Part shown: piece after piece, positions 28,088-44,582 of the stretch
How the letters are laid out: every line of letters begins with the position of its first letter
How positions within the stretch are numbered: the stretch's first letter is position 1
Origin: Leptospira weilii serovar Ranarum str. ICFT
GTDB lineage: Bacteria; Spirochaetota; Leptospiria; Leptospirales; Leptospiraceae
Length of the DNA: 64,000 nucleotides
Assembly: GCF_000332415.1 (NCBI RefSeq)
Contig: NZ_AOHC02000014.1
Span: 1 to 64,000, forward strand
Reading direction: 5' to 3'
Program-made: the position numbers and the translations under genes
Notes under the pieces: model-generated
The model's database searches: none
What the model was told of the DNA's origin: nothing
What the model saw: the letters and a program-made list of their open reading frames with translations, nothing else

Positions 28088-28725
28088 ATGAAATTCATTT
28101 GTTTTACGCGACTTTTCATTTTTTGCATTCTGCTCTTCGTTTATCAATGCGGCCTCGCAATGACTCCTCGGTTCACTACCAAAATTCCTTCCAATACGGA
28201 AACGGAAATCTTCAGGCTGAATCTCCCCATGGAGAAGTTAAAAATCTTTACGGGCTCAACGCAGGAATTGTCAACGCGGTTAAAAACCGTATAATCGGAG
28301 CACAAGTCGGAATTCTAAACTTTGCTCGCAATCTAATTGGAATTCAAATTGGAGCCGTCAATCTTACACATCGCAAACACGCCGGTTTGAAAATCGGACT
28401 TTTCAATTTTGGAGTTCCTTTGCATGCTTTGGCTCCTGATTCTGTCGACATACCTACAACGAGAATTGGGGTCTCGATCGGCATAGCTAATTTTGAAACA
28501 CAAAACGGAAACATCTCAATCGGTATCTATAATTACGAAGCAGGTATCAACATAGGAATTATCAATATATCAGACCCACACCACAAACAAATCCAAATTG
28601 AAATCATCAACTATTGTCCGAACAACACAATTCCCATCATGATCGTAGCAAACTATTGTTCAAACTCTTCGATTCAACCGAAGTCACAAGAAACAATCGA
28701 TACGACCGTAGAACCCGCAAAATAA
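28088..28725 (+). pseudogene. Gly/Asn-repeat lipoprotein, paralogue E, frameshifted in a C tract
   Basis: The first frame gives a lipoprotein start (Cys21 in VYQC, TETEIFRLNLP) and closes early at 28294. From about 28229 another frame carries on as GEVKNLYGLNAGIVN, with repeats and the family cap NYCPNNTIPIMIVANYC, ending at 28725. The break is at CCCC (28225-28228); one extra C would restore a continuous protein of about 212 residues matching paralogues B and C. It is either a recent inactivation, a contingency (on/off) tract, or a sequencing error. Thirty-two bases separate it from the preceding gene, with an AGGAAA ribosome site. Confidence 0.8.
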
Positions 28726-28800
28726 CTAAAAAGACGCATCCCCGTACTACAATCAAAAAAAGAAAAAACATTCCAATTTCAGAATATTCAGGAATCTGCT

Positions 28801-29946
28801 TTAAGGCAACGACTGATAGATCTTCTCCGCGTAACGATCGGTCATACCGGCCACAAAATCGCTGATCACACGATACAACGATTCTTCCTCGATCCGTTCC
28901 TTGTAAGTATCCGGAATTTTTTCGGGATGTTTTAAAAAGTAATCGAACAAGGACTCGATCACTTTTTTCCCGTAATCGCTCATACGAACCAAATCCTCGT
29001 GGCGATAGAGTTTTTCGTACAGAAACGTTTTGAGTTCTCTGAACTTTGAATTCACCTCGTCCGAAAAGGAAGCGATCCGAATTTCCCGTTTCCAAAGACG
29101 AACCAAATCTTCCGTGGACTCAACTTGATTTTTTTCCAATTGATGCGAAATATTTTGAATCAGATCGGAAACCATAAAATTAGTAAGAGTTCGAATCGTC
29201 GTACGGACCAAAATTTTTTCTCCGGCGTCCTTGTACTGCAACTTGCAATTTTCGTAAACTTCCTTCCAAAAACGATTTTCGGATAAATCGCCGAGATGAA
29301 GATAACCCATCTCCCAACCGTCTTCGATATCGTGGCTCGTATAAGCGATCTCATCCGAAAGATCCGCGATCATTCCTTCGAGCGAAGGACCGCTCTCTTT
29401 TCTTTCCAAAAGCATCATGGAAGGATCGTAATCGGTTCCGTGTTTCATAAGCCCTTTGAGGGTTTCTCTGCATAAGTTGAGACCCGAAAAATTCGGGTAT
29501 TTCTTTTCGATCGAAGTTACGATTCGCAGGGATTGTTTGTTGTGTTCAAAACCGCCGTGATCTTTCATAAGACCCGATAACACCTCTTGACCCGCGTGAC
29601 CGAAAGGAGTGTGACCGAGATCGTGAGCCAGCGCAATCGTTTCGGAAAGATGAGAATTGAGTCCGAGTGCGTTTGCGATCGTTCTCGATAAACCCGCGAC
29701 CTCGAGAGTGTGAGTCATTCGATTTCTATAATTCTCGCCGACGGAAAAGATGAACACCTGAGTCTTATACTGAAGGCGTTTGAAGGCGCTGGAATGAAGG
29801 ACCCGATCCCTGTCTCTTTGAAACGGAAGTCGGTAGGAATGTTCCTCTTCTTCATGGATTCTTCCTCCGTTATGGGCGCTCGAAATCGCATAAGGCGCCA
29901 AACCATCTATTTCTTTTTGCAGTAAATCGTTTCTGGAAAAGTACAC
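28801..29946 (-). CDS. dgt: Deoxyguanosinetriphosphate triphosphohydrolase-like HD protein
   Basis: 381 residues from a GTG start. HD-domain enzyme that splits dNTPs, usually dGTP, into nucleoside and triphosphate. Metal and catalytic residues: His79 in RMTHTLEV, His108-Asp109 in ALAHDLGHTPFGH, and the signature RDRDRVLHSSAFKRLQYKTQV near the N terminus. Length fits the shorter (type 2) dGTPases. It converges on the repeat-lipoprotein cluster with no visible terminator between and is divergent from the DedA gene. Confidence 0.92.
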   Translation of the reverse strand: MYFSRNDLLQKEIDGLAPYAISSAHNGGRIHEEEEHSYRLPFQRDRDRVLHSSAFKRLQYKTQVFIFSVGENYRNRMTHTLEVAGLSRTIANALGLNSHLSETIALAHDLGHTPFGHAGQEVLSGLMKDHGGFEHNKQSLRIVTSIEKKYPNFSGLNLCRETLKGLMKHGTDYDPSMMLLERKESGPSLEGMIADLSDEIAYTSHDIEDGWEMGYLHLGDLSENRFWKEVYENCKLQYKDAGEKILVRTTIRTLTNFMVSDLIQNISHQLEKNQVESTEDLVRLWKREIRIASFSDEVNSKFRELKTFLYEKLYRHEDLVRMSDYGKKVIESLFDYFLKHPEKIPDTYKERIEEESLYRVISDFVAGMTDRYAEKIYQSLP

Positions 29947-30069
29947 GTTTTACAAAAATCGGACACTTTTCCCAAAAGTCCCTCCTCTTTTTTTGTTTGT
30001 TTACTGCTATTTTAAAGGAGCCAGATTTTACTGTCAGAGAAATCCTAACCCAAGGCGTTTATAGTAGGA

Positions 30070-30681
30070 ATGGAATTCTTAAATCTTCTCGTTTACATCT
30101 TTTCCGAATACGGATATATCGCCGTCTTTTTGGTTTTGATTCTCTGCGGTTTCGGACTCCCCGTTCCCGAAGACATTTCCTTAGTTTCTGGCGGAGTGAT
30201 CGCCGGACTCGGAAAGGCGGACCCTCATTTTATGTTTTTGGTCGGGATGGCGGGGGTTCTCATCGGGGACAGTTCCGTTTTTTTGATCGGGAGAATCTAC
30301 GGAGTTCGAGTTCTTCAGATTCCGATGATTTCCAGGATCGTCACACCCGAACGGTTTGCAAAGGTTCAGGATAAAATCTCTCGTTACGGAAATTGGGTCA
30401 CCTTTATGGCTCGATTTATGCCGGGTCTCCGAATGCCGATTTATCTCACGACCGGAACCTCGGATCGAATTTCATTTTATCGTTTTGTAATCCTCGATTT
30501 CCTCGCAGCCATTATCTCGGTACCGATTTGGGTTTACTTGGGATATTTCGGAGCCTATAATTTCGATACACTGATGCGTTGGGTTCACAACGGTCAACTT
30601 GCGGTGCTCGGACTGATAGGAACGGTATTTTTGCTCTTCGGAATCGTGTATTGGATTCGTAAGAAACGATCTTCTCTCTGA
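30070..30681 (+). CDS. DedA-family membrane protein
   Basis: 203 residues with about five hydrophobic segments. The DedA signatures are visible: GFGLPVPEDISLVSGG near 35 and ARFMPGLRMPIYLTTG near 115. DedA proteins are implicated in recycling undecaprenyl phosphate or phospholipid carriers across the inner membrane and in membrane-potential maintenance. The ribosome site is weak (TAGGA). The HNH gene follows 45 bases later and may be co-transcribed. Confidence 0.88.
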   Translation: MEFLNLLVYIFSEYGYIAVFLVLILCGFGLPVPEDISLVSGGVIAGLGKADPHFMFLVGMAGVLIGDSSVFLIGRIYGVRVLQIPMISRIVTPERFAKVQDKISRYGNWVTFMARFMPGLRMPIYLTTGTSDRISFYRFVILDFLAAIISVPIWVYLGYFGAYNFDTLMRWVHNGQLAVLGLIGTVFLLFGIVYWIRKKRSSL

Positions 30682-30726
30682 GAATTTCTTTACATCTTCC
30701 GGCCCTCGGTTATTTTTTGACCAGCT

Positions 30727-31281
30727 ATGGACATTCTTGCGCAGCCGGTGCTTGTGCTGAATGCCGGTTACGTCCCCATCGGGATCCGGTCGGTCAAAGA
30801 CGCCCTCATCCTGATCATCCTTGAAAAAGCGCAACTCATCAAGGATGATCAAAACTATTTAATCCGTTCCGAAAAACTCAAATTTACCGCGCCTAGAATC
30901 ATACTTCTACGGGATTACTACAGGGTTCCGCCGAGGAAAGATCGGGTTTCCCGAGAAAATATTTTTCAAAGGGATAACTATCACTGTGTTTATTGTGGAA
31001 AAAAATTTCCGAGTTCCAAACTCACACTGGATCACGTAATACCTCGGAGTCGGTGGGAACACGTACCCAAAAAGGAAAGACCGAAGGAATTCAATTCCTG
31101 GGAGAATCTGGTCGCGGCGTGTAAACATTGTAACACTCGAAAAGGAAACAAACTTCTCACCGAATTGAAGTGGAGCTTACCGGAAGAAAATCGGGTGACA
31201 CCGAAACTACGCTTTCCACTCTTCTCAATATCGGATCAGCAGGCTGAAAAGTTCGGCTGGAGGGAGTATATTTCTTTTTGA
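30727..31281 (+). CDS. HNH endonuclease-domain protein
   Basis: 184 residues. The HNH nuclease site is complete: C87-x2-C90 (CVYCGKKF), Asp102-His103 (LDHVIPRSR), Asn127 (WENLVAACKHC) and C132-x2-C135 with Asn136. The two CxxC pairs bind a structural zinc. This stand-alone type, with an N-terminal VLNAGYVPI block, is widespread in bacteria and its target is unknown; it may act in DNA repair or processing. It overlaps the lipoprotein gene behind it by four bases (TTGA). Confidence 0.85.
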   Translation: MDILAQPVLVLNAGYVPIGIRSVKDALILIILEKAQLIKDDQNYLIRSEKLKFTAPRIILLRDYYRVPPRKDRVSRENIFQRDNYHCVYCGKKFPSSKLTLDHVIPRSRWEHVPKKERPKEFNSWENLVAACKHCNTRKGNKLLTELKWSLPEENRVTPKLRFPLFSISDQQAEKFGWREYISF

Positions 31282-31761
31282 AACGTCTTTATCTTTTATT
31301 TCTGCTACCGGTGTTTTCGTTTTTACTCGGATGTCCTCATTACTCCACAACCAGATTGATCTCCACTCCGCCCACGTTGATCAGCGTCATTCCGATCGCA
31401 AGCGGATACGAACTCAGGATGAGAGCCGGAAATCCGGAACTTCTTTTCAGCGGATATCGATTGTATGTCGGAAATACCGAAAACGAATCCAGATTTCCTT
31501 CGGGACTTGACTCCGGAATCGAATGTGTAAACGGAATCCTGAATATAATTCCGAACCAACCTCTGGAATATTCGATCGAGTTGAGTCCGAACGACGGGCC
31601 TTTGGCCGCAATCGGAACCGGAGAAAACGCAAATCGAATCTGCAAGATGAACGTTACTCTCTCTTCGGGTCAATATCTCACTCTTCGTTCTCAAGTGTTG
31701 GTCGTCAGCATCACGAACGGAAACGCATCCGGTTTCGTTTTTTCGATGCCTTCCAATTCTC

Positions 31762-31775
<14 letters not shown>
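31278..31775 (+). CDS. Lipoprotein of unknown function
   Basis: 165 residues from a TTG start that overlaps the HNH stop, so translation is probably coupled. The lipobox is FLLGC (Cys19). The mature part is beta-rich with a fibronectin-like look (GYELRMRAGNPELLFSGYRLYVGNTEN) and two further cysteines (GIECVNG, RICKMN) that could form a disulfide. I do not recognise a named family. The end overlaps the convergent J-domain gene by 14 bases. Confidence 0.7.
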
Positions 31776-32237
<462 letters not shown>

Positions 32238-32259
<22 letters not shown>

Positions 32260-32657
32260 TAGTCTTGTCTAAGATGCGCTTTTAATTGAATCTGAACCTG
32301 AACCAGGTTTAATTCTTTTTGATATTCTTTCAGAATTTCTCTCATCCTTTCTTCCACTTGAGAATGTAGAAATCTGGATTCTTCCATTTTTTGAAACAGA
32401 ATTTCCGTAAGTTCGATCAATTCCGAAGTCTGAGGAACTCCTTCTTCCAATTTCTCGATCTTTCGATCGACGGAACAAAGTTGTTCAATGATTTTTACGT
32501 TGGAGTTTTCGATCCTGACCCCGCCTTCTCCGTCTCCGAAACCGAACACGTCCATTTGTCGTTTTTGATTGACGATCAATTGTTCCAACAGAAGGATTTT
32601 ATCTCCGTAGAGGACAACCAGGCTGCGGTTCGAATCGACTGAATTGGAATCCGACAA
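32238..32657 (-). CDS. FlgN-like coiled-coil protein downstream of fliS
   Basis: 139 residues, almost wholly helical with heptad-like patterns (KIIEQLCSVDRKIEKLEEG, LFQKMEESRFLHSQVEERM). Size, helical content and place right after fliS (3 bases apart) suggest a FlgN-type chaperone for hook-associated proteins, but sequence support for FlgN itself is weak. It might instead be a Leptospira-specific flagellar accessory protein. Confidence 0.55.
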
Positions 32658-32660
32658 GTT

Positions 32661-33126
<466 letters not shown>

Positions 33127-33402
33127 CTTCGACAAAAACTCGTACCTCCTTAATGCTGGGTCTGAACATTCTTGCGGTTTCTCTCAAAACTTTAGTGGGG
33201 ATCGAGAGCCCGAAAACGAAAAAAAAATCGTAGAAATCGCTTGCAAGCCGATATTTCCACGAGCCTGGCACGGATTTTCATCTTTTAAGAAGAAACTCAG
33301 CGCTAACGTTCAGCCGATTTTCGCTTGAAGTTCCGAAGTTTTTGAATTCAAATCCGCTCCCGAATACGAGACGGTTTTTGATTCTACCCGGATTCAATTT
33401 TC

Positions 33403-34029
33403 TTGGCAAGCCTGTTTACAAAACCTAAAAAAAAGATCGTTTTCCTGGCCTCCGGGAGAGGCTCCAATCTCAAAGCGGTTCTCCAAAAGATTCAAGCCGG
33501 AAAGATCCGAGGAACCGGAATCGGATTCATCACTGACAATCCGGACGCCAAAGCTTTGGAAGTCGCTCTGGAATTTAAACTTCCCTCCCACGTTTTAAAC
33601 TTTTCTTCGTTTTCGGACAAATCAGAATATCATAAAAAACTTCTGGACCTTCTCTTAGAACTCGGACCCGATCTCATCGTCACTGCGGGTTATATGAAAA
33701 TTCTGAAATCGCAAGTGATCCAAGCGTTTCCCAATCGTATCGTCAACATTCACCCTTCTCTTTTGCCGGCATTTCCGGGACTCAACGCCCAGAGACAAGC
33801 CATCGAATACGGGGTGAAGATCGCGGGTTGTACCGCTCATTTTGTGGACGAAGGTGTGGACTCGGGTCCTATCATTCTTCAAGGAACGGTGAAAATCGAG
33901 GAAGGAATGTCGGAAAGAGATTTGACTCTGGAGATTCTCAAAGAGGAACATAAAATCCTGCCGCTCGCAGTCCAATATTTTTGCGAGGATAGGCTTAAGA
34001 TCCAAAATAGAAAGGTAAACATTGGGTAA
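33403..34029 (+). CDS. purN: Phosphoribosylglycinamide formyltransferase
   Basis: 208 residues, apparently from TTG 33403. Transfers a formyl group from 10-formyl-THF to GAR in purine synthesis. Catalytic residues are in place: Asn115 and His117 in NIHPSLLPAFPG and Asp153 in DEGVDSGPIILQ. ASGRGSNLKA near the N terminus binds the phosphate. Three bases separate it from purH, giving a purine operon. Confidence 0.93.
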   Translation: MASLFTKPKKKIVFLASGRGSNLKAVLQKIQAGKIRGTGIGFITDNPDAKALEVALEFKLPSHVLNFSSFSDKSEYHKKLLDLLLELGPDLIVTAGYMKILKSQVIQAFPNRIVNIHPSLLPAFPGLNAQRQAIEYGVKIAGCTAHFVDEGVDSGPIILQGTVKIEEGMSERDLTLEILKEEHKILPLAVQYFCEDRLKIQNRKVNIG

Positions 34030-34032
34030 ACG

Positions 34033-35568
<1,536 letters not shown>

Positions 35569-35570
35569 TT

Positions 35571-36197
35571 ATGGAATTTCTACTCTATCTAATCTTCTTC
35601 GGAATCGTTTCTGGCGTACTCGTTCTGGCGAGTTATTACTTTAAACTTCTCTTTCTTTCCGGAAGAGAATCTTTCGAAAGATTGGAACTCATCGATTGGA
35701 TTCGAATCCTTCCGGATGAATGGCTCAAACTTTTAGAATCCAACGGAAGCCTTCAGTACGGAGCGATCGGATTTTTCGTTTCCGCATTCGTTTCCTATCT
35801 TTGGACTCTTCTAGGAGGAATGATCGGCGCCCCTCATTACGCGGATTCGTTTGGAAATTATTTCTTTCTTTCGTTTTTATTGCCGACCGTCCTTTTGACC
35901 ACGTACGGAGTTCTTGTGGAATTCGTCCTCAAGGATCTTCCATCCACAAGCCCGAATCATTTTCTGGTCCGTTTTTTCGAACAGGAAGTGGCGATCTTAA
36001 GCGGATCGGCGATTTCCGTCATCGCATCCAATCTGGCCGTATACGGATGGTTCCACGAGATTCCGTTCTTATTCGTTTTTCCGAATATTTCCATCATCGC
36101 CGTTTTGCTCGTTCTTCGTTGGAACGGAAAGGTAAGGATCGGCGGAATTCAATTTTCGGGTTCTAAAAACCCTTCCGACGCAGAAGATTCTGAATAA
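35571..36197 (+). CDS. Membrane protein of unknown function at the end of the pur operon
   Basis: 208 residues with about five hydrophobic segments (near 3-25, 63-85, 98-120, 143-160 and 165-180). No catalytic motif recognised. It starts 2 bases after purH, so it is read from the same transcript, and is followed at 30 bases by a secreted protein gene. A link to purine synthesis is not evident from sequence. Confidence 0.65.
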   Translation: MEFLLYLIFFGIVSGVLVLASYYFKLLFLSGRESFERLELIDWIRILPDEWLKLLESNGSLQYGAIGFFVSAFVSYLWTLLGGMIGAPHYADSFGNYFFLSFLLPTVLLTTYGVLVEFVLKDLPSTSPNHFLVRFFEQEVAILSGSAISVIASNLAVYGWFHEIPFLFVFPNISIIAVLLVLRWNGKVRIGGIQFSGSKNPSDAEDSE

Positions 36198-36227
36198 ATT
36201 TCTCTAAAAACTGCCGATAGAAAAGAT

Positions 36228-36947
<720 letters not shown>

Positions 36948-37067
36948 AAGAAAAGAATTCTTCTAAAATTCTTTCGGCTGCAATACGACCCATTAAATAA
37001 AATTCTATTGACCCGACCTTAGCCTTTCAACGATGCTCTAAGTATTCTATTTTATGGAGCCTAATCA

Positions 37068-37712
<645 letters not shown>

Positions 37713-37748
37713 TTTTCTAAAACCGAATTCAAATCGACCGTTTGGAAC

Positions 37749-37778
37749 AAAAAGCCCTCTTTGCAAGAGGGCTTTTTT
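37749..37778 (+). terminator. Rho-independent terminator of the transaldolase gene
   Basis: A GCCCTCT / AGAGGGC stem (37754-37760, 37766-37772) with a 5-base loop, flanked by AAAAA and TTTTTT. It is 36 bases after the stop codon. Confidence 0.92.
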
Positions 37779-38531
<753 letters not shown>

Positions 38532-39569
38532 TCAATCCTGAATTTTTTTCATTCCGTAATAGTCGTCGATCATCAGTTTCATGGATTCTAAAAAACACAT
38601 GATCGATTGATGAGATGCGTCGTAAAACAAACTACAAGAAGTCTGAGTGTTTAAGTCCACCGGAACCGCGGAGTATTTTTTCGCTAAGTCTTGAACCCTA
38701 GGCCACCATGTTTTTTCCATTTCCAATTCATAATAACGTTTCCGATACGTTTCGTAAACCTTCGGCCAAATGAGATAAACCTTTACGTCGTTCTCTTTTG
38801 CCAACTTCAAAAACCGTTCCACAAAAAAGAACTGAGTCGATCCGAGGTTGAACGTGGAAAGATACAGATTTCGAATTCGAGCCGAATCCTTCTCCAATCG
38901 ATCCGGATCGTTTATGAAAGTAGTGTAAGCGAATTGTTCCCCGTGATTCAAATTGAGGACCATATAATCGGTGTTTAACGCCGGGTTGTATTCGTCTAAT
39001 TTTTTTTCCTGAAGTCTTTTGGAGAATAATTTTAAATCCGGATTGATTCGTCTAACCGCAAACAGACGATCTAAAAACAGTTTTTTACGATCTTCAAATG
39101 AAATTTGATCCATATATTTTAGTAGAAATTCGTCGTCCGCACCGTATTTTAAAAACGGATCGTAAAAAACTCCCTTGGTATCGTCGAAACCTTCCGGACT
39201 TACAACATAAAATACTAATTTAGGTTTTAGATCTTGTTTGATGATTTTTTCAAACCAATATAAACCGTAGGCCGGCACCGCCTGAGGACCGGAAAAATTA
39301 TACAATATCCAATCCTTTTGTAATTTTTTGTCGATTCCCATCGCGGAATAAGGATAAGCTCTGGAATCTCCGAAAGCGAGCGCCAAAGAACGTTCCTTTA
39401 AACTCTGATCGTGAATCAGTTTTTCAAAGAGGGATTTCCTTTGCGTGTAATAGACGGTGTTTCCGGCTTGAATGAAATTCTTTTGAAAATATTCGAGGGT
39501 GAATATCTTATCCAAACAAAATACGAATACTAGAAATAAAATCGGATAATAGATATATATTTTTTTCAT
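38532..39569 (-). CDS. DUF1574 / SGNH-like partner of an MBOAT O-acyltransferase, second copy
   Basis: 345 residues. It has the same plan as the copy at 7.9-9.0 kb: an N-terminal membrane anchor (about 4-20), GDSR at 67-70 like the SGNH block with the catalytic Ser, and D317-A-S-H320 near the C terminus for the Asp and His. Sequence identity to the first copy is low outside the motifs, so the two are old paralogues. It follows its MBOAT gene by 14 bases. It probably completes transfer of an acyl group to an envelope polymer. Confidence 0.8.
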   Translation of the reverse strand: MKKIYIYYPILFLVFVFCLDKIFTLEYFQKNFIQAGNTVYYTQRKSLFEKLIHDQSLKERSLALAFGDSRAYPYSAMGIDKKLQKDWILYNFSGPQAVPAYGLYWFEKIIKQDLKPKLVFYVVSPEGFDDTKGVFYDPFLKYGADDEFLLKYMDQISFEDRKKLFLDRLFAVRRINPDLKLFSKRLQEKKLDEYNPALNTDYMVLNLNHGEQFAYTTFINDPDRLEKDSARIRNLYLSTFNLGSTQFFFVERFLKLAKENDVKVYLIWPKVYETYRKRYYELEMEKTWWPRVQDLAKKYSAVPVDLNTQTSCSLFYDASHQSIMCFLESMKLMIDDYYGMKKIQD

Positions 39570-39583
39570 AGATGAAATCCCCG

Positions 39584-40998
<1,415 letters not shown>

Positions 40999-41002
<4 letters not shown>

Positions 41003-41760
41003 TTCCAAATTCCCGTCTCAGCCGGAAGATATCCGCCTTCTTCCAAGTTGAGCCTTTCTAATTGTATCGAACCGACTCGAATTCTTTGTAGATCAACCAC
41101 ACTCGCTCCGGATGAGTGAAACATCCTTCGGATCTGTCTTTTTTTTCCTTCCGCGAGAATAACACGATACACGCAATTTTTCCCGGGAACGAGTTTAACC
41201 ATCTTTGCACGCAGAATTTCCCCTGCATCCAAAATCCCTTTCTGAAAAGCGGCTTGAATCCCCTTTTCTCCCGGATCATATTTTAAGGTCACGAGATATT
41301 CCTTTTCGGAACCGTGGGAAGGATGCGAAATCCTCTGTGCCAATTCTCCGTCATTTGTCAAAAGCACAAGCCCTCTCGAATCAAGATCGAGGCGACCTGC
41401 GATTTTGTAGTTTTGATAAGCGGGAGGAAGGAGTGAAAAGATTGTCTTTTCGTGAAAACGATCCCCGTGAGAACAGAGATATCCCGCCGGTTTATTTAAG
41501 ATCAGAATTTTTTTAGGTTCTTCTATCGGGTTTACGACTTTTCCCAAATAGGCAACCACGTCCGTCCCCGGTTTGACCTTGGTTGCCAGCGCATCCACTC
41601 TTTTGCCGTTAATCGTAATTTGGCCCTTTAGGATTAGTTCTTCCGTTTTTCTTCTCGAACCTAAACCGCAGTCTGAAAGAAATCGATTCAGCCGAATCTC
41701 ATCCGGAACGTTTAGATCATCCTTCGATTGCATGGATTCTTCCATTTCAGAAAGATTCAA
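40999..41760 (-). CDS. RsuA/RluB-type pseudouridine synthase
   Basis: 253 residues; in-frame ATGs a few codons further in are also possible starts. An N-terminal S4 RNA-binding domain (LNRFLSDCGLGSRRKTEELI) is followed by the catalytic domain with Asp125 in GRLDLDSRGLVLLTNDG and KKRQIRRMFHSSG. Enzymes of this branch modify uridines in 16S or 23S rRNA; which position is not clear from sequence. It overlaps the MBOAT gene. Confidence 0.9.
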
Positions 41761-41843
41761 AAAATCTTCTACCTAAAACTTTCGTTGACCGCACTTCCTA
41801 AAATTCGAGGATAGAGCTTGTTGCAAGTCGGATCTGCAATCGT

Positions 41844-42736
<893 letters not shown>

Positions 42737-42749
<13 letters not shown>

Positions 42750-43036
42750 ACGAATCCGATCTCGGTCCCCCTCCCGAAGAGATTAAGAAACTTATCTATC
42801 ATTCCATAATTCAATTTCTTTCCCATAAGGAAGGGTCGGTCAGTAGATCCGAAGTAAAGGACCTTTTGGAAAAAACGATCAATCTGATCCCGGGTTTACA
42901 AGCGCGCTGGGCGGAAATCAATCGATTCGGTAAGAATAAGATGATTCTTCAATGGCAGGGACGGATTATGCTCATCGACATGGAAGAAATTTTGGAATCG
43001 ATTCATATGCTCTGGAATCAAAGATTCGATTTTTGA
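42737..43036 (+). CDS. Small conserved-looking protein overlapping lipA
   Basis: 99 residues, acidic N terminus then a helical region and a short beta end (RFGKNKMILQWQGRIMLIDMEEI). It starts inside the last codons of lipA, in a different frame, so it is coupled to it. No recognised family, signal peptide or membrane segment. It could be a helper of lipoylation or an unrelated passenger. Confidence 0.6.
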
Positions 43037-43252
43037 AAAACAAGGTCGTCATTTCAGACCAACAGAAATGACACGAAGTCCACTGTGTTTTCCGACGATG
43101 TGGTGTCTCCAATTTGTCCAGTTTTACCGAACCCACGTAATATGAATGTGTTCGGAATTCTTCGCCTAAAAACGGAATTATGCTCAATCAAGGCGAGTCA
43201 TAGGCGGACTTAGTAGTCGATGATTTCTGGGATCAGAGGAAAGACGGTACAA

Positions 43253-43285
43253 AGAAAAACCCGGGGTTTAAAACCCGGGTTCTTT
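43253..43285 (-). terminator. Rho-independent terminator of the FecR lipoprotein gene
   Basis: AACCCGGG (43258-43265) pairs with CCCGGGTT (43274-43281) across an 8-base loop. On the minus strand a T-rich run follows, 33 bases after the stop codon. The symmetrical stem could also stop transcription from lipA. Confidence 0.85.
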
Positions 43286-43314
43286 CCACCTGATTTCAGA
43301 CTCAGTCTCTGTTA

Positions 43315-44515
<1,201 letters not shown>

Positions 44516-44582
44516 AACTGCGGTGGTGGCAGCCTCTATCTATGTTTCTCAACAAACAATAGAATCGCTTTTGCCAAATCTT

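Noticed and set aside
37008..37047. Sigma-70 promoter before the transaldolase gene (TTGACC at 37008)
   Set aside because: No convincing -10 element at the right distance; the spacing to TATTCT is 28 bases.
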